Assembly (NCBI GenBank): GCA_002803225.1
Contig: NXFV01001953.1
Location: forward strand, 1 to 64,000
Direction: 5' to 3'
Source: Gamarada debralockiae
Lineage: Eukaryota; Ascomycota; Leotiomycetes; Helotiales; Hyphodiscaceae
DNA: 64,000 bases
Shown: in pieces, positions 44,431-55,463 of the stretch
Layout: the number at the start of each line of letters is the position of its first letter
How positions within the stretch are numbered: the stretch's first letter is position 1
Notes under the pieces: generated by a model
Told to the model about the DNA's origin: nothing
What the model saw: only the letters and a program-made list of their open reading frames with translations
The model's database searches: none
Made by a program: the position numbers and the translations under genes

Positions 44431-45542
44431 TTATATCAAAGGTCCCTTCTCTCCCAAATTCTCTTTCCTTCCAACAAATCCCTTCATAGCTCGATCAACA
44501 CCACTCAACCTCCTCAGAATAGCCTGGACACCCACAGGTGCCACATTCATCCAATCGATCCATCTAGCATAGAACGGCATTGCCAGATTCCCGCTTGAGC
44601 CAGCATCAATAGCAGCAATAACTTCCCTCGCAACATCCACGGGCTCGAGAACCGGGCCAAAGAATGAAGATGGAGTCTCAACGCCATTGAACAGCGGTGT
44701 GCTCAACTGACCAGGCGATACCAAGATTGTCTTGATATCTGGTGTAGATTTGAGCTCTGCGGCAAGAGATTTGTGCATAGCTGTTATGCCTGCCTTTGCC
44801 GCAGTGTAGTCGGAGAGGTGGGCAGCTCCAATTTGGCCGAGAACGCTGGACATCGTGACGATGGTGCCGTAACCAGCTCGAATCATGCTTGGGAGGAAAG
44901 TCTTGAGTGTGATGAAGTGGGAGAGGAGGTTGACTCGGAAGTTCTGTTCGATCTCGTCGAATGAGAGGTCGACGAGGGGTTTGCCGTTGACGATGGCGGC
45001 ATTGTTGATTAGGATTGTGGGAGTGCCGAGCTGATGGATGTTAGCAGAAGCATTCATCAAAGATTAGATATACTGACGTCTCTTTCAATTTCGACGGCAA
45101 CCTTTGCCACTTGTTCCTTGTCTCCAACATCACACTTGTAAACCGAAACTCCTCGTGCTTCCCCTGACTCCAACTCTTTAACATCCAGCACAGCAACCGT
45201 AGCTCCTCGCATGCCATACACTTCTGCAATCAACAGCCCCAGGCCGCTCGCCCCACCTGTTATCACGATGACTTCCTCCGAGAAATCCACCTTACGCGCC
45301 TTTGTATACGCAATCTGCTTGTTCAGAACGCCGAGGAAGTACATCGCCGTCAAGAACGACGCATAGCCGATGGCGAGTTGAATTGCGGTATGCGACCAAG
45401 GCATAGCTTGCGCACGCATGCAAAGTGGTATCATCCATGCCACGAACGGGTGGAGAAAAGTCACATTGAGGACTTTGAGCAAGAGGTCGATAGAGAGGGG
45501 CTTGGCCCAGGAGAGATCTTGGTTTCGAGGTTGGTAATTCAT
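44431..45542 (-). CDS. Short-chain dehydrogenase/reductase, retinol dehydrogenase-like
   Basis: Two exons (45542-45078 and 45030-44431), with a 47-nt intron (GTCAGT donor, CTAAC branch, CAG acceptor), give 354 aa. An N-terminal hydrophobic region of about 75 residues (LLLKVLNVTFLHPFVAWMIP, IQLAIGYASFLTAMYFLGVL) would anchor it in the ER or lipid-droplet membrane. The Rossmann motif is VIVITGGASGLGLLIAEVYG. Asp in VAVLDV suggests NAD preference. NNA is in ILINNAAIVNG, the catalytic Ser in TIVTMSSVLGQIG, and the YxxxK motif in YTAAKAG. Architecture and length match the DHRS/RDH10/17-beta-HSD11 group. The substrate is likely a lipid alcohol, but this is not shown. An in-frame upstream extension exists; the ATG at 45542 gives the family-like N-terminus. 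Confidence 0.88.
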
Positions 45543-46278
45543 GGTTGCGAATATATTATTGACGGATTGAATGAAGGAATGAAGGATTGGGAAGAAGAGA
45601 AGAAGGTTGAGGTAGCTGGCTTCATTTTTCAAAACATGAGACGAGTCGTCTCCTCGATAGGAGTTGTTCTGTTTCATGAAGTGAAGCGTGCAAGGCTAGG
45701 GAATGGTCCGTGCTGGCGCCAGACAAGCTTCTCTCGTCAGCCTTGTGCGCCAAACCCCGTTCATTAATAGCAACATCACGGCTCAAGAGTAGAAAACAAT
45801 ACTAATGGGTAATACCGTCAGCGTTGTCGAATAGCCTCGTGTGTGTCATCATCATTATCATCATGCATGAAAAGCGCTGTCGCAAAAGGTCCAATACGAG
45901 AACGCAATCGCAGTGGTAGCGACCGAAAGCACCACTAGGAATCTCCATTCACCACATTTACGATCTCGTGCTTCAATTTTGCGTGATTTCATTGCTCAGC
46001 CCAGCGGCGAGGGGTCTCCAGTGGATCCATTATTCGATATGATAACACGTTGTGCAACCCCAATCGGTATGCCCTGGAGAACTGCCAAGTTTTTTGAGGA
46101 ATGCGGCGTGACGACAGGGCCGCAACAGCATGCACCTTCCAGAAGAGTGGGCTCTTGTCACCTTATCGCTACGCGACGTCTCTTGAGCTTCTGCTTTGAT
46201 TCTTTAATCATCTTAAAGGCATGATCTCTCCAACCGAAGACGATTCCAACAAAAGCCTTTCACACTTTGACCATTGCG
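45543..46278. promoter_or_regulatory. Divergent intergenic region
   Basis: About 735 bp between the dehydrogenase and the membrane receptor-like gene. A short CATCATCATTATCATCAT microsatellite lies near 45850. No gene is supported. Confidence 0.4.
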
Positions 46279-48030
46279 ATGAAGACTAATTCCCTTTTTA
46301 CGTCTGCTCTTGCAGTAACGTCGTTTCTACTCCAAAGTATGTATAAATCTCCTGTGCTGAATCAAGCACTGATAGACCTTGTTCCAGGAGCCAGCGCTAA
46401 GCTGTGCACTCTCCGTCCAAATGAGACAGCAGACAACTACTTCGACTGGAACACTATCATTGTTTCTGACCCGCTTGATCTTATGACAGCCCTAGATGGC
46501 TGTACGATAGTTGATGGCAATGTGGTGATTTCAAATAACTACAATGGACCTCTCAACCTGGCTGTCACCAACTTCAGTGGCACAATCTCCCAACCCTTTC
46601 CTCCTGCCACTCCAAACATTACTGAGATTTTTATGCCCCGGGCAACGTACATTCACGCTATCGATCTTCAGAACGTACCGGCACTTGAGACTATATTCCT
46701 GCCAGAAGTAATCCAGATGTCATCACTCGTCTTGTACGGCAATTCGAGTACCAAGGTCGTCTGCGGATCTTTAGTAAATGCAAGTGTCATCAATCTCCAA
46801 GGCTCCGCCCTCAGGTATGCCGTATTATGTATCCATATAGGCTGTACTAACTCTCTACACAGAGTCAACTTTTCCATGCTTGCTCAAGTGAACTCAGTAC
46901 TGTCCCTCATTGCTGACTTCTCTACGCCTGAATATGATATCGACTTTCCATCACTTGTGAACGCGACCTCTATCTCCATAGCTGGAAACATCTCGAGGTA
47001 AGTTGGGAACAGGCCATCCACCCTTTGGCCCAACTTTATTAACCCTCCAAAAGCTTATCTATGCCAAACCTGGCCGTCGCATTGGCCGGGAACGCAGCTC
47101 TTGGCCTCTATGAAACCTTTGGTCTTCAAATTGATAGTTATGGTATTCCCCCTCTAGTTGTTGACTTTCCATCACTGTCCAACGTCACTGGTATCCGACT
47201 ACTTGGAAACATTAAAAGGTACCATCAATCCCTCGATGCTTCGAAACAGGAGAGCTGACCAATATCAGCGTGTCATTTCCATCGCTCTTCACCCTAGACG
47301 GACTGTTCTCCATGACGAGCTACTTACCCTTTGCTGTCAATCTTACCACTCTCCAAAGTGTGCTGGCAATTTACCTCGATGGCGAAATATCCAGGTATAT
47401 AATATCTCTATGATCCGTTTATTCCTGCCTTCACCAGCCCGAAGCCCCGGCAATCTTTGCTGACATTCCCAGTTTTTCTATGCCAGCCATACAAGACATC
47501 CAGTAGGTATTCGAGGAACAAATATTTCCTATCCGAGACAGTTTCATGAGGTTTTACTCTTGAATCATGTCTCAGGATTAGTTACTCCAAAGTTCTCCTC
47601 AATTAATTAATTTACTAACTGCCCGATCTTCTGCAGGACCTGGGTCGAGGTCATAAGTTCTGTCCCCCTAGACTGCGGGCCCGCACAGGAGCAATTCGCC
47701 AAAGCAAACAGCAGCTACGTGGCCGGGACTCAATCATATGGTGGGGCACACGTTTTCTCCTGCAAGAGCTTCGCCAAGAAACCCCTATCCACCGGCGCGA
47801 GAGTTGGCATTGCCTTTGGAATAATCGCTTGCGTCGCAGTCCCTGTACTGGTCTTGACTCTGATGATCATGAAGAGAATGAGAGCGAAGAGAAATATACC
47901 GGCTGCGATGCCGCTATCTAACCACGAGCTAGACCAGAGACTTTCCACTCATGGGGATACGCCGCCGCCGTATGCAGAAAGTGTAGTCAGTGAGATTGGT
48001 CCATTGGCAGAGCCGAAGTCTCATGTTTGA
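46279..48030 (+). CDS. Secreted/type I membrane protein with ECM33-like solenoid repeats
   Basis: Exons: 46279-46336, 46388-46814, 46863-46997, 47054-47218, 47269-47394, 47473-47502 and 47637-48030, giving 444 aa. The first intron (51 nt) is a multiple of three, but its removal makes a clean signal peptide (MKTNSLFTSALAVTSFLLQR ending ASA). The ectodomain has repeated blocks of the type FPSLxNxTxIxIxGNIS with many N-glycosylation sequons, like the receptor L-domain/ECM33 fold. After a Cys-containing segment (VPLDCGPAQEQF..FSCKSF) comes one membrane helix (VGIAFGIIACVAVPVLVLTL), then basic MKRMRAKR and a cytosolic tail with a PPPY motif (DTPPPYAESV). It is probably a cell-surface protein; the ligand is unknown. 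Introns 2-6 are all in phase 2. A GPI anchor, usual in ECM33, is replaced here by a helix. Confidence 0.75.
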
Positions 48031-49333
48031 GGAGGTCTGCGGATTGGAGTTATGGTTTAATGACATAATGTGCGATGCGAATCTGACATAAGTATACTGT
48101 GGTTTATTTTGATTGTCGTTTGAGCGGCAGTATAATATTTTAATGCGGATATTATGACACGACTATGCTCACGACCTAAAGTCTTCTGGGCATTCTGTGA
48201 TAGACAAACATTAAGAAGCAAACGCTACAAAATTCAGTGGGCTCTCTAGTTTTATTTCATGTCGCACGTCTTATACCAAGAGAGCCATCCCTGGTCAGTC
48301 ATTCTTGGTCACTTCACCTCGTTTGCTGTGTTGTAGTCACGCTGCCCTGCCTCTTCCGTAACCTCATCTGTGCAGAATATTCTGGTCAAGTGGTCATTTT
48401 GGGGTATTTTCTTGAGTTCCTCGTCTTTAAATGAGTGACATTCAAGACAAAGTTTGAAACGAGCAAGGAGTTTGCAGAGTATTTCTTTCTCAGTGAGGTG
48501 TCTACCTGTGACGGCGGGATCGACGCAAAGGTCTAAAGCGCGGAGTTCAAAGATCACGGTGCATTGTAAAATACTAAGCTAGGGAAGAAAGGAGAGAATA
48601 TGAGGGTTCGATGACCCTTTGTACCCTTTGGCCAGCCCCTAGCGTCGTTTCATATGGCTCTGCCCAGCCGGCCCTGCCCAAACCATCACACTACCTACTT
48701 GTCTCGTCCACCTCCTACAAATTCCGAGATTGTGAATTATCATCACTGACTCCTCTCAATACATTAAGAAATTATCTGTGATCGGGTGTAGTCCACGATT
48801 TTGCGATGTCGAAGTTGACATAAAATGCAACCCCTAAACTCAATCCCTTGTCCAGATCCAGCTCTCCTCTCGCCCCTAAAGCTCGAATACCGACCCTATG
48901 TTCTAACCCGCAACTGCTTTCTCACGAGACTTTCTCAAGCAGGGACGGTCTTTCAAAACTCCTTCTTAGGAACCTCCATCTGATAAGCCCCGGGGGGGAA
49001 GGGGGTAATCTGAATTTGGTCTGGAGATCCTCATTGATGATCGACGAAACCCTATTTTGTTGACACGAGATGGACGAGAGCAGCCTCGAGCGCCTTGGCT
49101 TCTGGGAATGAACCGTATGCTTGGGATAGAATGTGACAGTTTGGGAGCCATTGAATAATCTCCTTCCTCAATGCTCGACTGTTTCCCCGCAAAGTTGTGG
49201 TCCCTGCCTTCAGAGAATGATTGTTGGGCTCGAAGTGGAGTATATAAGTATTGAGCTTTCTTACCAGCCAGGCATCACAATTATCACATCTTGATTTTCC
49301 TCTCTGTCTTCTGTAAATATCTTGGTCAAGAAC
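48031..49333. other. Intergenic
   Basis: Nothing coding is supported. The last few hundred bases should be the former promoter of the GH5-like pseudogene; a TATATAAG-like run lies at about 49243. Confidence 0.4.
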
Positions 49334-50669
49334 ATGAGGTCATTACTCAGACTCTTCACTCTCGGCCTCGCTGCATCCTGCTCCAGCGCATCAGGCATCA
49401 GCCATTGAGAAACGTAACTCTAATTTCTGGGCTGGATCAAGCAATTATTATCCGCATGCTTTGCATCCTGAAGAACAATCCATCTATATCGATTTCTTGA
49501 AAGTTACGGCACCAAGGTTGTGAGACTGTGTGGTCAGTTGTCCCCCCTTTTCACAACTCCTCGCTGATAAAAGTACAGCAACGGGCGCCCCAGATGACTG
49601 GGACAAATCGTCTAACACGCACTCCGTCCCTAGCTACGAAGATACAATCGCATTATACAAGAACGGCACACTCGCAGCCGTGGACTCCGTGCTCTCGCAA
49701 CTCTATGCCGCTGGTATCGAAGTGACCATCTCGCCTCACGACGCCAATCTCCTCCTACCTTCCGGACAGTCAAAAGGCTACAGCGGCATCGACATCCATG
49801 GTATGACCTACAAGGCCTCGATACTTTCTACTCCGGCACTACTGCAAAAGCAAAATATGATGCTCGTCTTAAAAATATTTGGAAGCACCAAAGTCCGAAT
49901 TTTGGGGGTAGGTGATCCTCGCTTTTGATATCCAGAATAATCTCATGATAGCAAGCCCAGGAAAGTTGCAGAATAATGATCCTGATGATTGGATTTGAGG
50001 ACGGGCGGGAAATATGAAGAAAGTTCTTGGGAACTCGGTCTGTCTCTTCCCTTCCACCTTCCTTACTCCTTTCTATTTCCTAGAAGAATTGAAACGCTAA
50101 TATTGCTTGAAATAGGCAGTCAAAGTCGCAACCGGCGGAATCGGAGGTTCAGAGTACTGCTGGGAGCACGAATACAACATCATCAACAAAGCGATCTATT
50201 CTCAGCAATCGACATCATCTCCGTGCACTGCCACATGAGCACAGTGTCACAACGGCCATATTTCACCCCAAAGCTATCTCATCAAGCTGCTGCGCAGGGT
50301 AAACACTTGATGATCGAGGAGTGGTGTGTAGGTACAGACCCTTCATATGACAGTGTTGCGACGCAGGCTGCTGTTTTCAATAATGTCGGTTGTGCAATGG
50401 GTATGTATCCTTGCTTGAGAGATATTTGGGAGGGGAATGTGCTGATATGAGGACAGTTGTATTGTACTAGCAAATCATCCCGGGTAAATCAATCGATCAA
50501 TCCTGCGATGGCGCTACTGTGCCTGCTTTCTGCCATATTGGCATGTCATACAATATTGACGAGGATGAGGAGGTGGGCATTACGAGCAGTAGGGCTGATT
50601 TTCAAAAACTTGATTGGGAGAGCGGATTCTACTACTGAAAGACAAGATTGGACTGGTTTTGTGTACTGA
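49334..50669 (+). pseudogene. GH5-like secreted glycosidase (mannanase/glucanase type), pseudogene
   Basis: A signal peptide (MRSLLRLFTLGLAASCSSAS) is followed, in shifting frames, by IEKRNSNFWAGSSNYYPHAL, SYGTKVVRL, SVPSYEDTIALYKNGTLAAV and EVTISPHDANLLLPSGQSKG. Next come ILAFDIQNNLMIASPGKLQN, VKVATGGIGGSEYCWEHEYN, FSAIDIISVHCHMS, GKHLMIEEWCVG and a final QDWTGFVY at 50669. The order is that of fungal GH5-superfamily enzymes. The nucleophile Glu is kept (EEW), but the acid/base motif QNEP reads QNNL, so the acid/base Glu is lost. A TGA occurs after DPDDWI, and at least three frameshifts are needed. Introns (for example before AVKVATGG, about 50116) are still visible. It is inactive. Confidence 0.75.
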
Positions 50670-50883
50670 GTGATTCTGTCATAAAGAGAATGGGACACAG
50701 ACACACTTGGCAGGCATGAAGGTTGGGCAATGTCTGGTTGCAATGTATCTCTATTGCCTACGAGTTTCTCCAAAAATCTAAATGTCAATGACGTCACATC
50801 TCATTCACTCCGAATACACACTTACTCCACTGAATAATTTAATATCACTGAACTTCCAAACAGAAAATACGCCTTACACTCAT

Positions 50884-53080
50884 CTAAGATAACACCCCAC
50901 AAATATCAAACACAAAGTAGAACGGCATAGTGCCTGGGTCCAAGCCTTTCCAAACAAAAGGCATTCCCTGACTCAAACCATTTCCATCAAAAAAATTCTC
51001 GCCCGAACTTGAGTGCTAAAACTCTGCATCGCAGCCAAGAACTTCGACGCAGAAGTCGCAACCTGACTGTTTAGAACGCTGAGCAAGGTTGGGTCAGAAT
51101 ATGCGTAAGCCAGAGTACGGTTCGTAGCCGCCAACCTCAGTCGGTTGAAGCTGGTGACGAAGTCGACTTGGCCCAGTGCTTACGGAGCCGGTGGCAGGAA
51201 TGGCACTATGTTGGTTACACCCTTGGCAGTCGGGATGGGCGAGTACAGGGACAAAGGGTAGAAAGGGAGCGTGGCAAGTGAGGCGGCTGGGTCGCTTGTG
51301 GTGAGTGTGTGGTGCACTACTCCTGTCAGGAAAGCAAAGTGCGTAAGCACGTCTACTAGCGTCTGCTTGCTTAGTGTAGGAGGGAAATCGATGACCTCCG
51401 CCGCCTCTGCTAACTAAGCCTGAACTTTGCAGTCCTTCGCAATAACCGCATCATAAGCGTAGTACGAGTCCACGAATGAAGTCATGAATGTCTGAATAGC
51501 GTTTCGAATGGTGCTGGCGTTCGAGTAGAAGGAGAAGGACTTGAGGGGAGCGCCCTAGGAGGGTTCGAGGAGGTCGCAGGCTTGCAGGTCTCTCTCGAGG
51601 TAGTTTGCTTGGAAAGAGCTGCCGGTGGGGTAGAAATTGGCGACAGAGTCCAGCACACCGGTTGAGTTGATGTAGAAGAACTGGTCGAATGCTTCACCAG
51701 GGTTGAAGAGGACTTGGGATCCGACTGGCCGGATTGCATAGACTTGATACATGAGACGATTGAGGATAGCTCTGATGGGGTGATTGCGTCAGGGTGCGCA
51801 GAGCTGCATCGCGAACGGTCTCGCCGACATCGTGAAATGCGATGAAATGATACATTGGGGCATAAAACAAATTGTTCAGATTGAACATGATCTTAGCTAG
51901 GAGCTAGTCGTGGGGCCGGTCAAGAGGCGTATATACCAGATTATCGCCGACATTGGTCTTGATGCCCATAGGGAGGAAATTTGGGACTGTCATAAAGGAG
52001 TTAGCAAGCAAATTCATTACAAGATTTTGGATCATTGATTCGTGACAAAAGTCTACCGCTCGTGGAGCAGTCTTGGGTTAGGACATTTTTTGGCCCTGGG
52101 CACTTACTATCGGATGAATGAAGAACAAAGCCGTATAAGCAACACCATAGCGCTTAGGGGTTTGGTATTTGGCTTGGCAGCTATGGTCTGCCACAAACAA
52201 ATTTCCAATGAATAGGAGAGCCTCGAGGGAAAAGTCTGCGGCGAGCTTTTCGACGATTTGAGTCGTCGAACGTGAATGGATCCTGGTCGAACGGTCGGAG
52301 ACGTTGGAGTGTACAGGGATTGAGGGACGAGCGCCCCATGCTGAAGAGGGGGTCCTGGGTGTGGTTGGCAGAATACCACGGTCCTCGCCGCCGGGGATTG
52401 AGGTCTTCCATTGGTTGGTGTAGAGAATGCGGGAGTAGTCTGCAAGGGTGTTTAATCCTCCGTTCTGAAGAGAGTAGATATATCAACATTGAATTCGTCC
52501 ACACAGATTGAACAATTGGTGTTAGAGAAACAGAGGCACAGGATATTCTACATGGTACTAGAGCAGCGAGTCGTTGGAATGGAATGAGCCACTGAGATAT
52601 AGAAGACGGGAAGAAGCCCACGAACTTTCTAGAGCACTCAAACCCAATCATTCGAACCATTAAATTGGCCTAGGCAGTATGCCCAACAACATCTACGGCA
52701 CTAGCAACAAATGTTCAGCAGCCCTCGAAGAAGGAATTCTTCACTTACCTCACTACCTGCCTGTTCAGCCAGCGGCAAATCGTTCGTAATCTCGGTATTA
52801 AGGGGACCCTCATCAGCCTCAAACTGGCCAATATCGTTCTAGACCAAAATGTCCGCCAAAGTTCCAGTTGGAAAAGATGAGCCTCAGGGCAGGGCGGGGC
52901 CATAAAGGTAGCCTTGGCACTTCATACGGATTGCCTGGGCACGAGCGGTAGCATTGCAGTCATTTTGAGGCAGGAAGTTTTAGGTTGTGAGGCAGATTTG
53001 ACCTTGGGTTGCTGCGGAAGGGCGACTGCCTGGACAGCCAGAAGCCCGCCGGGGGTGAAGAGTAGCATTTGAAAGAGCAT
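50884..53080 (-). pseudogene. Fungal lipoxygenase (Mn-lipoxygenase type), pseudogene
   Basis: From the ATG at 53080 the minus strand gives a secretion-like leader (MLFQMLLFTPGGLLAVQAVA). Pieces in several frames then follow: DYSRILYTNQWKTSIPGGED (about 52440), EALLFIGNLFVADHSCQAKY, VMFNLNNLFYAPMYHFIAFH then DVGE (about 51890), MYQVYAIRPVGSQVLFNPGE, AFDQFFYINSTGVLDSVANF, then TLPFYPLSLYSPIPTAKGVT, ALGQVDFVTSFNRLRLAATN and a terminal GMPFVWKGLDPGTMPF. This is the order of secreted fungal lipoxygenases, which oxidise C18 polyunsaturated fatty acids to hydroperoxides. Stops (for example in LEPS*GAPL near 51555) and frameshifts disrupt it. The histidines of the YH-x3-H metal motif survive in MYHFIAFHDV. 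Confidence 0.8.
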
Positions 53081-53706
53081 GTTGCCCGGTATTTGGAACT
53101 GGTCAAGGAGTGTGGACGATTGAGAAGGATAGACGGAGTACGAACAAACGCATAATATCAATCACTCAACGAAGGTGATGCTTCCAAAATACAAATCCAG
53201 AATTTGGAAATAGAAGAAAGGGACAGCGTGTGCAGAAAAGAGGAAGGGAGATGAATCGACCCAAGTAGCAAAAAGTAATCGCTGAATTCAATCCAGCCTC
53301 CCACAGTAATCTAACGAATCTCTATAGGTCGCTGATGAAGCGAGGCCCGTTGGTGGACAATGTGGGTTTGATTGGATGGCTTCACACAAGATTTGGGTTT
53401 CTGAATCTTCATACCGCATTTTTGATCATATTTGCGCTTGCTTCATCTACATGCGGGTTGTATGGCACTCCGCGATTAGGGATGGCAGGTAACTCGAAGC
53501 GATGTGTCGGGTGCTGGTTCTGGGGAGCAGCACGTGCCTCACGTGGCATTCCGACGGAACCAACCTCCCATAGCATTGCTAATCTTCCACGCATTTTGAA
53601 TGATTGGAAAGCGGACTCGAAGCAGCCATATAGCAGGAGTCAAAATGTCACCCTGCAACGCTGTTTGCGATTGTTCATCAATTGAACGATCGTAACATTA
53701 TTCAGA
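53081..53706. other. Intergenic
   Basis: Flank between the lipoxygenase pseudogene and the siderophore gene's 3' end. A 116-codon plus frame (53335-53685) has no domain and is not called. Confidence 0.4.
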
Positions 53707-55463
53707 TCATAAAACTGGGCTTTCAAAATTGTCCCTCCTTAGCTTCACAAACGCAGATTGTTTGTGCGGAAAGGTGACCTCGCCTTCTGTCAAGAACCCC
53801 GTTTCGTTGAGTGTCGAAATAAATCTGCACGTACGTCAGCGGTGTGTTTTGTAACATCTAATCGTGCAATACAATTCTTTTGGAAAATCATAGAGAATGG
53901 GTGAAAGTGGAAAATATACCTTTCGTTGTCCACTCTGGGTTCAAGAACCACTGCGTTCGTTCTGTAATCTTGTATAAATGCCCAATGCGCCAGTGCTGTA
54001 ATCCAGCACTTAACTCTATGCTTCCCTCTGAACTCTTCCTCTCCTACAAGCACGTGAATGCCTCGATCGTAGTTGTCGGCTCTATCTCCAAGATGTCTGC
54101 CCAAGATATCTTCCTTGACCCAGTATAGTTCGAAATATCCGAATGGTTTGCCATCCCACAAACCAATGGCTGGAAAAGAATGCTTCGAGGAGAGGTTCGC
54201 TTTGAGGAACTGCTCTTGCGTGCTTGGAGGTCCTGAACAGCCCCAGAACTTCGAGACGCGGGGTGTATTCATCCATTTGTTCAAGAGCTGGAGATCAGTC
54301 ATGAGGGTTGTGTCTTCAGTTTCGGAGGATGGGGATGGAGGGGTGGGTTCGGAAATTGACGCTGCAGAAATGTGAGCGGGGAGAGACGATAGCGAAGACG
54401 CTGCTTGGTGCTTAGGCGGGTTCAATGAGGTAGTAGGGCCATTGTATGCCACTGGCTTCGCAGACAGGGAAACGGTGCGAAAGGAGAGATATTGTCCTAC
54501 GCTTGGCACATAGCGAGCGTAGAACATTTCACCTTGGCGGGGTGGTTTTGGTCGTATGGGATGTCGCACCCCTAATGTTATGGTGTATCCTAAGGGCGGT
54601 GGTGGGAAGTATGTTGGAAGATGGCTTCCAGATGCGAACGGCCCTGGAGAGGACGGGGACCATAGTCCCAGACTTCCCACTTGTGTAGTACTCGGTTCAG
54701 ATGAGTCTCTCTTATTTGGCGAATGATTTCGATCGCCACGCACTGGAGAATTCGGTCGACTGCCGTACGGTGACGCGGGGAACGAGGATCCGGTTGTTGG
54801 AGCGAGCGTGAAGAGGAAGAGCTTCGCAGATAGCTGCCAATATGTCCTCCTCGAGATAAACATCTCAGACCAACCCTCCGCTGTGTTCTCCTCCGGTGTG
54901 ACGCCCACTGACGAATCTTCGGACGATATCAACCCCATTCTCTCGAGCTTCTGGATCAGATTCCGACCCCGCAGCACGCCCTCCCGCTTGATATTTATGC
55001 GCCATTCTCCTTTCGGCTTGCCCGCATCCGGCGTGTTCTTCGATTCGTCCGTCGTCAAATACGGAGACGGCTCCTGCAGATGGAAATACCAATATAACGA
55101 CGCCCACAGCATCATCGCTATCTGTCGCGTAGGACTCTGGGGCGCTTTGAAATCGTTGCTGGAAGGATTCGAGATAGAGGATATAAAGAGATTGTCGTTG
55201 CGCAAGGTCGGCCTCTTGAACGGATGGATATGGTGTCGCTTCTCCTTGGGCATTCCGCTGAGCTCGACATGTTTCTTCCCATCATTATGTAGATCGTGCT
55301 CGTCGGAGTAGTCTTCGGATTGTATTATAACAGTCCATCCAGCAGGGAAACCATTGTGGTGAAGATTCAACTCAACAGACTTGAAAAAATAACCACCAAA
55401 TACTGGAATGACACTCAAGTTCTGTCCGTTGGGAAGATGCACGATACTGGGTGTCGGGGCCAT
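53707..55463 (-). CDS. Siderophore biosynthesis N-acyltransferase (IucB-like GNAT, SidF/SidL/AceI type)
   Basis: Exon 1 (55463-53920) and exon 2 (53824-53707) join over a 95-nt intron (GTATAT donor after DNER, CTGAC branch, TGCAG acceptor), giving 553 aa. Reading through the intron would give a different, uncharacteristic end; splicing yields FISTLNETGFLTEGEVTFPH then KQSAFVKLRRD, the expected family C-terminus. The N-terminal part (IVHLPNGQNLSVIPVFGGYF) and the catalytic GNAT region (WDGKPFGYFELYWVKEDILG, DRGIHVLVGEEEFRGKHRVK, then DYRTNAVVLEPRVDNER) are intact. The enzyme acylates N5-hydroxyornithine during fusarinine or ferrichrome-type siderophore assembly, probably in peroxisome or cytosol. 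Between the two parts is a Ser/Pro-rich insert (residues about 235-290) that lengthens it relative to the usual ~460-490 aa. No other siderophore gene lies nearby. Confidence 0.88.

Noticed and set aside
47438..47472. Earlier acceptor (TCACCAG) for exon 6 of the membrane protein
   Set aside because: It gives the wrong phase; the CCCAG acceptor at 47472 with CTGAC branch restores the phase-2 pattern and the FSMPAI repeat.
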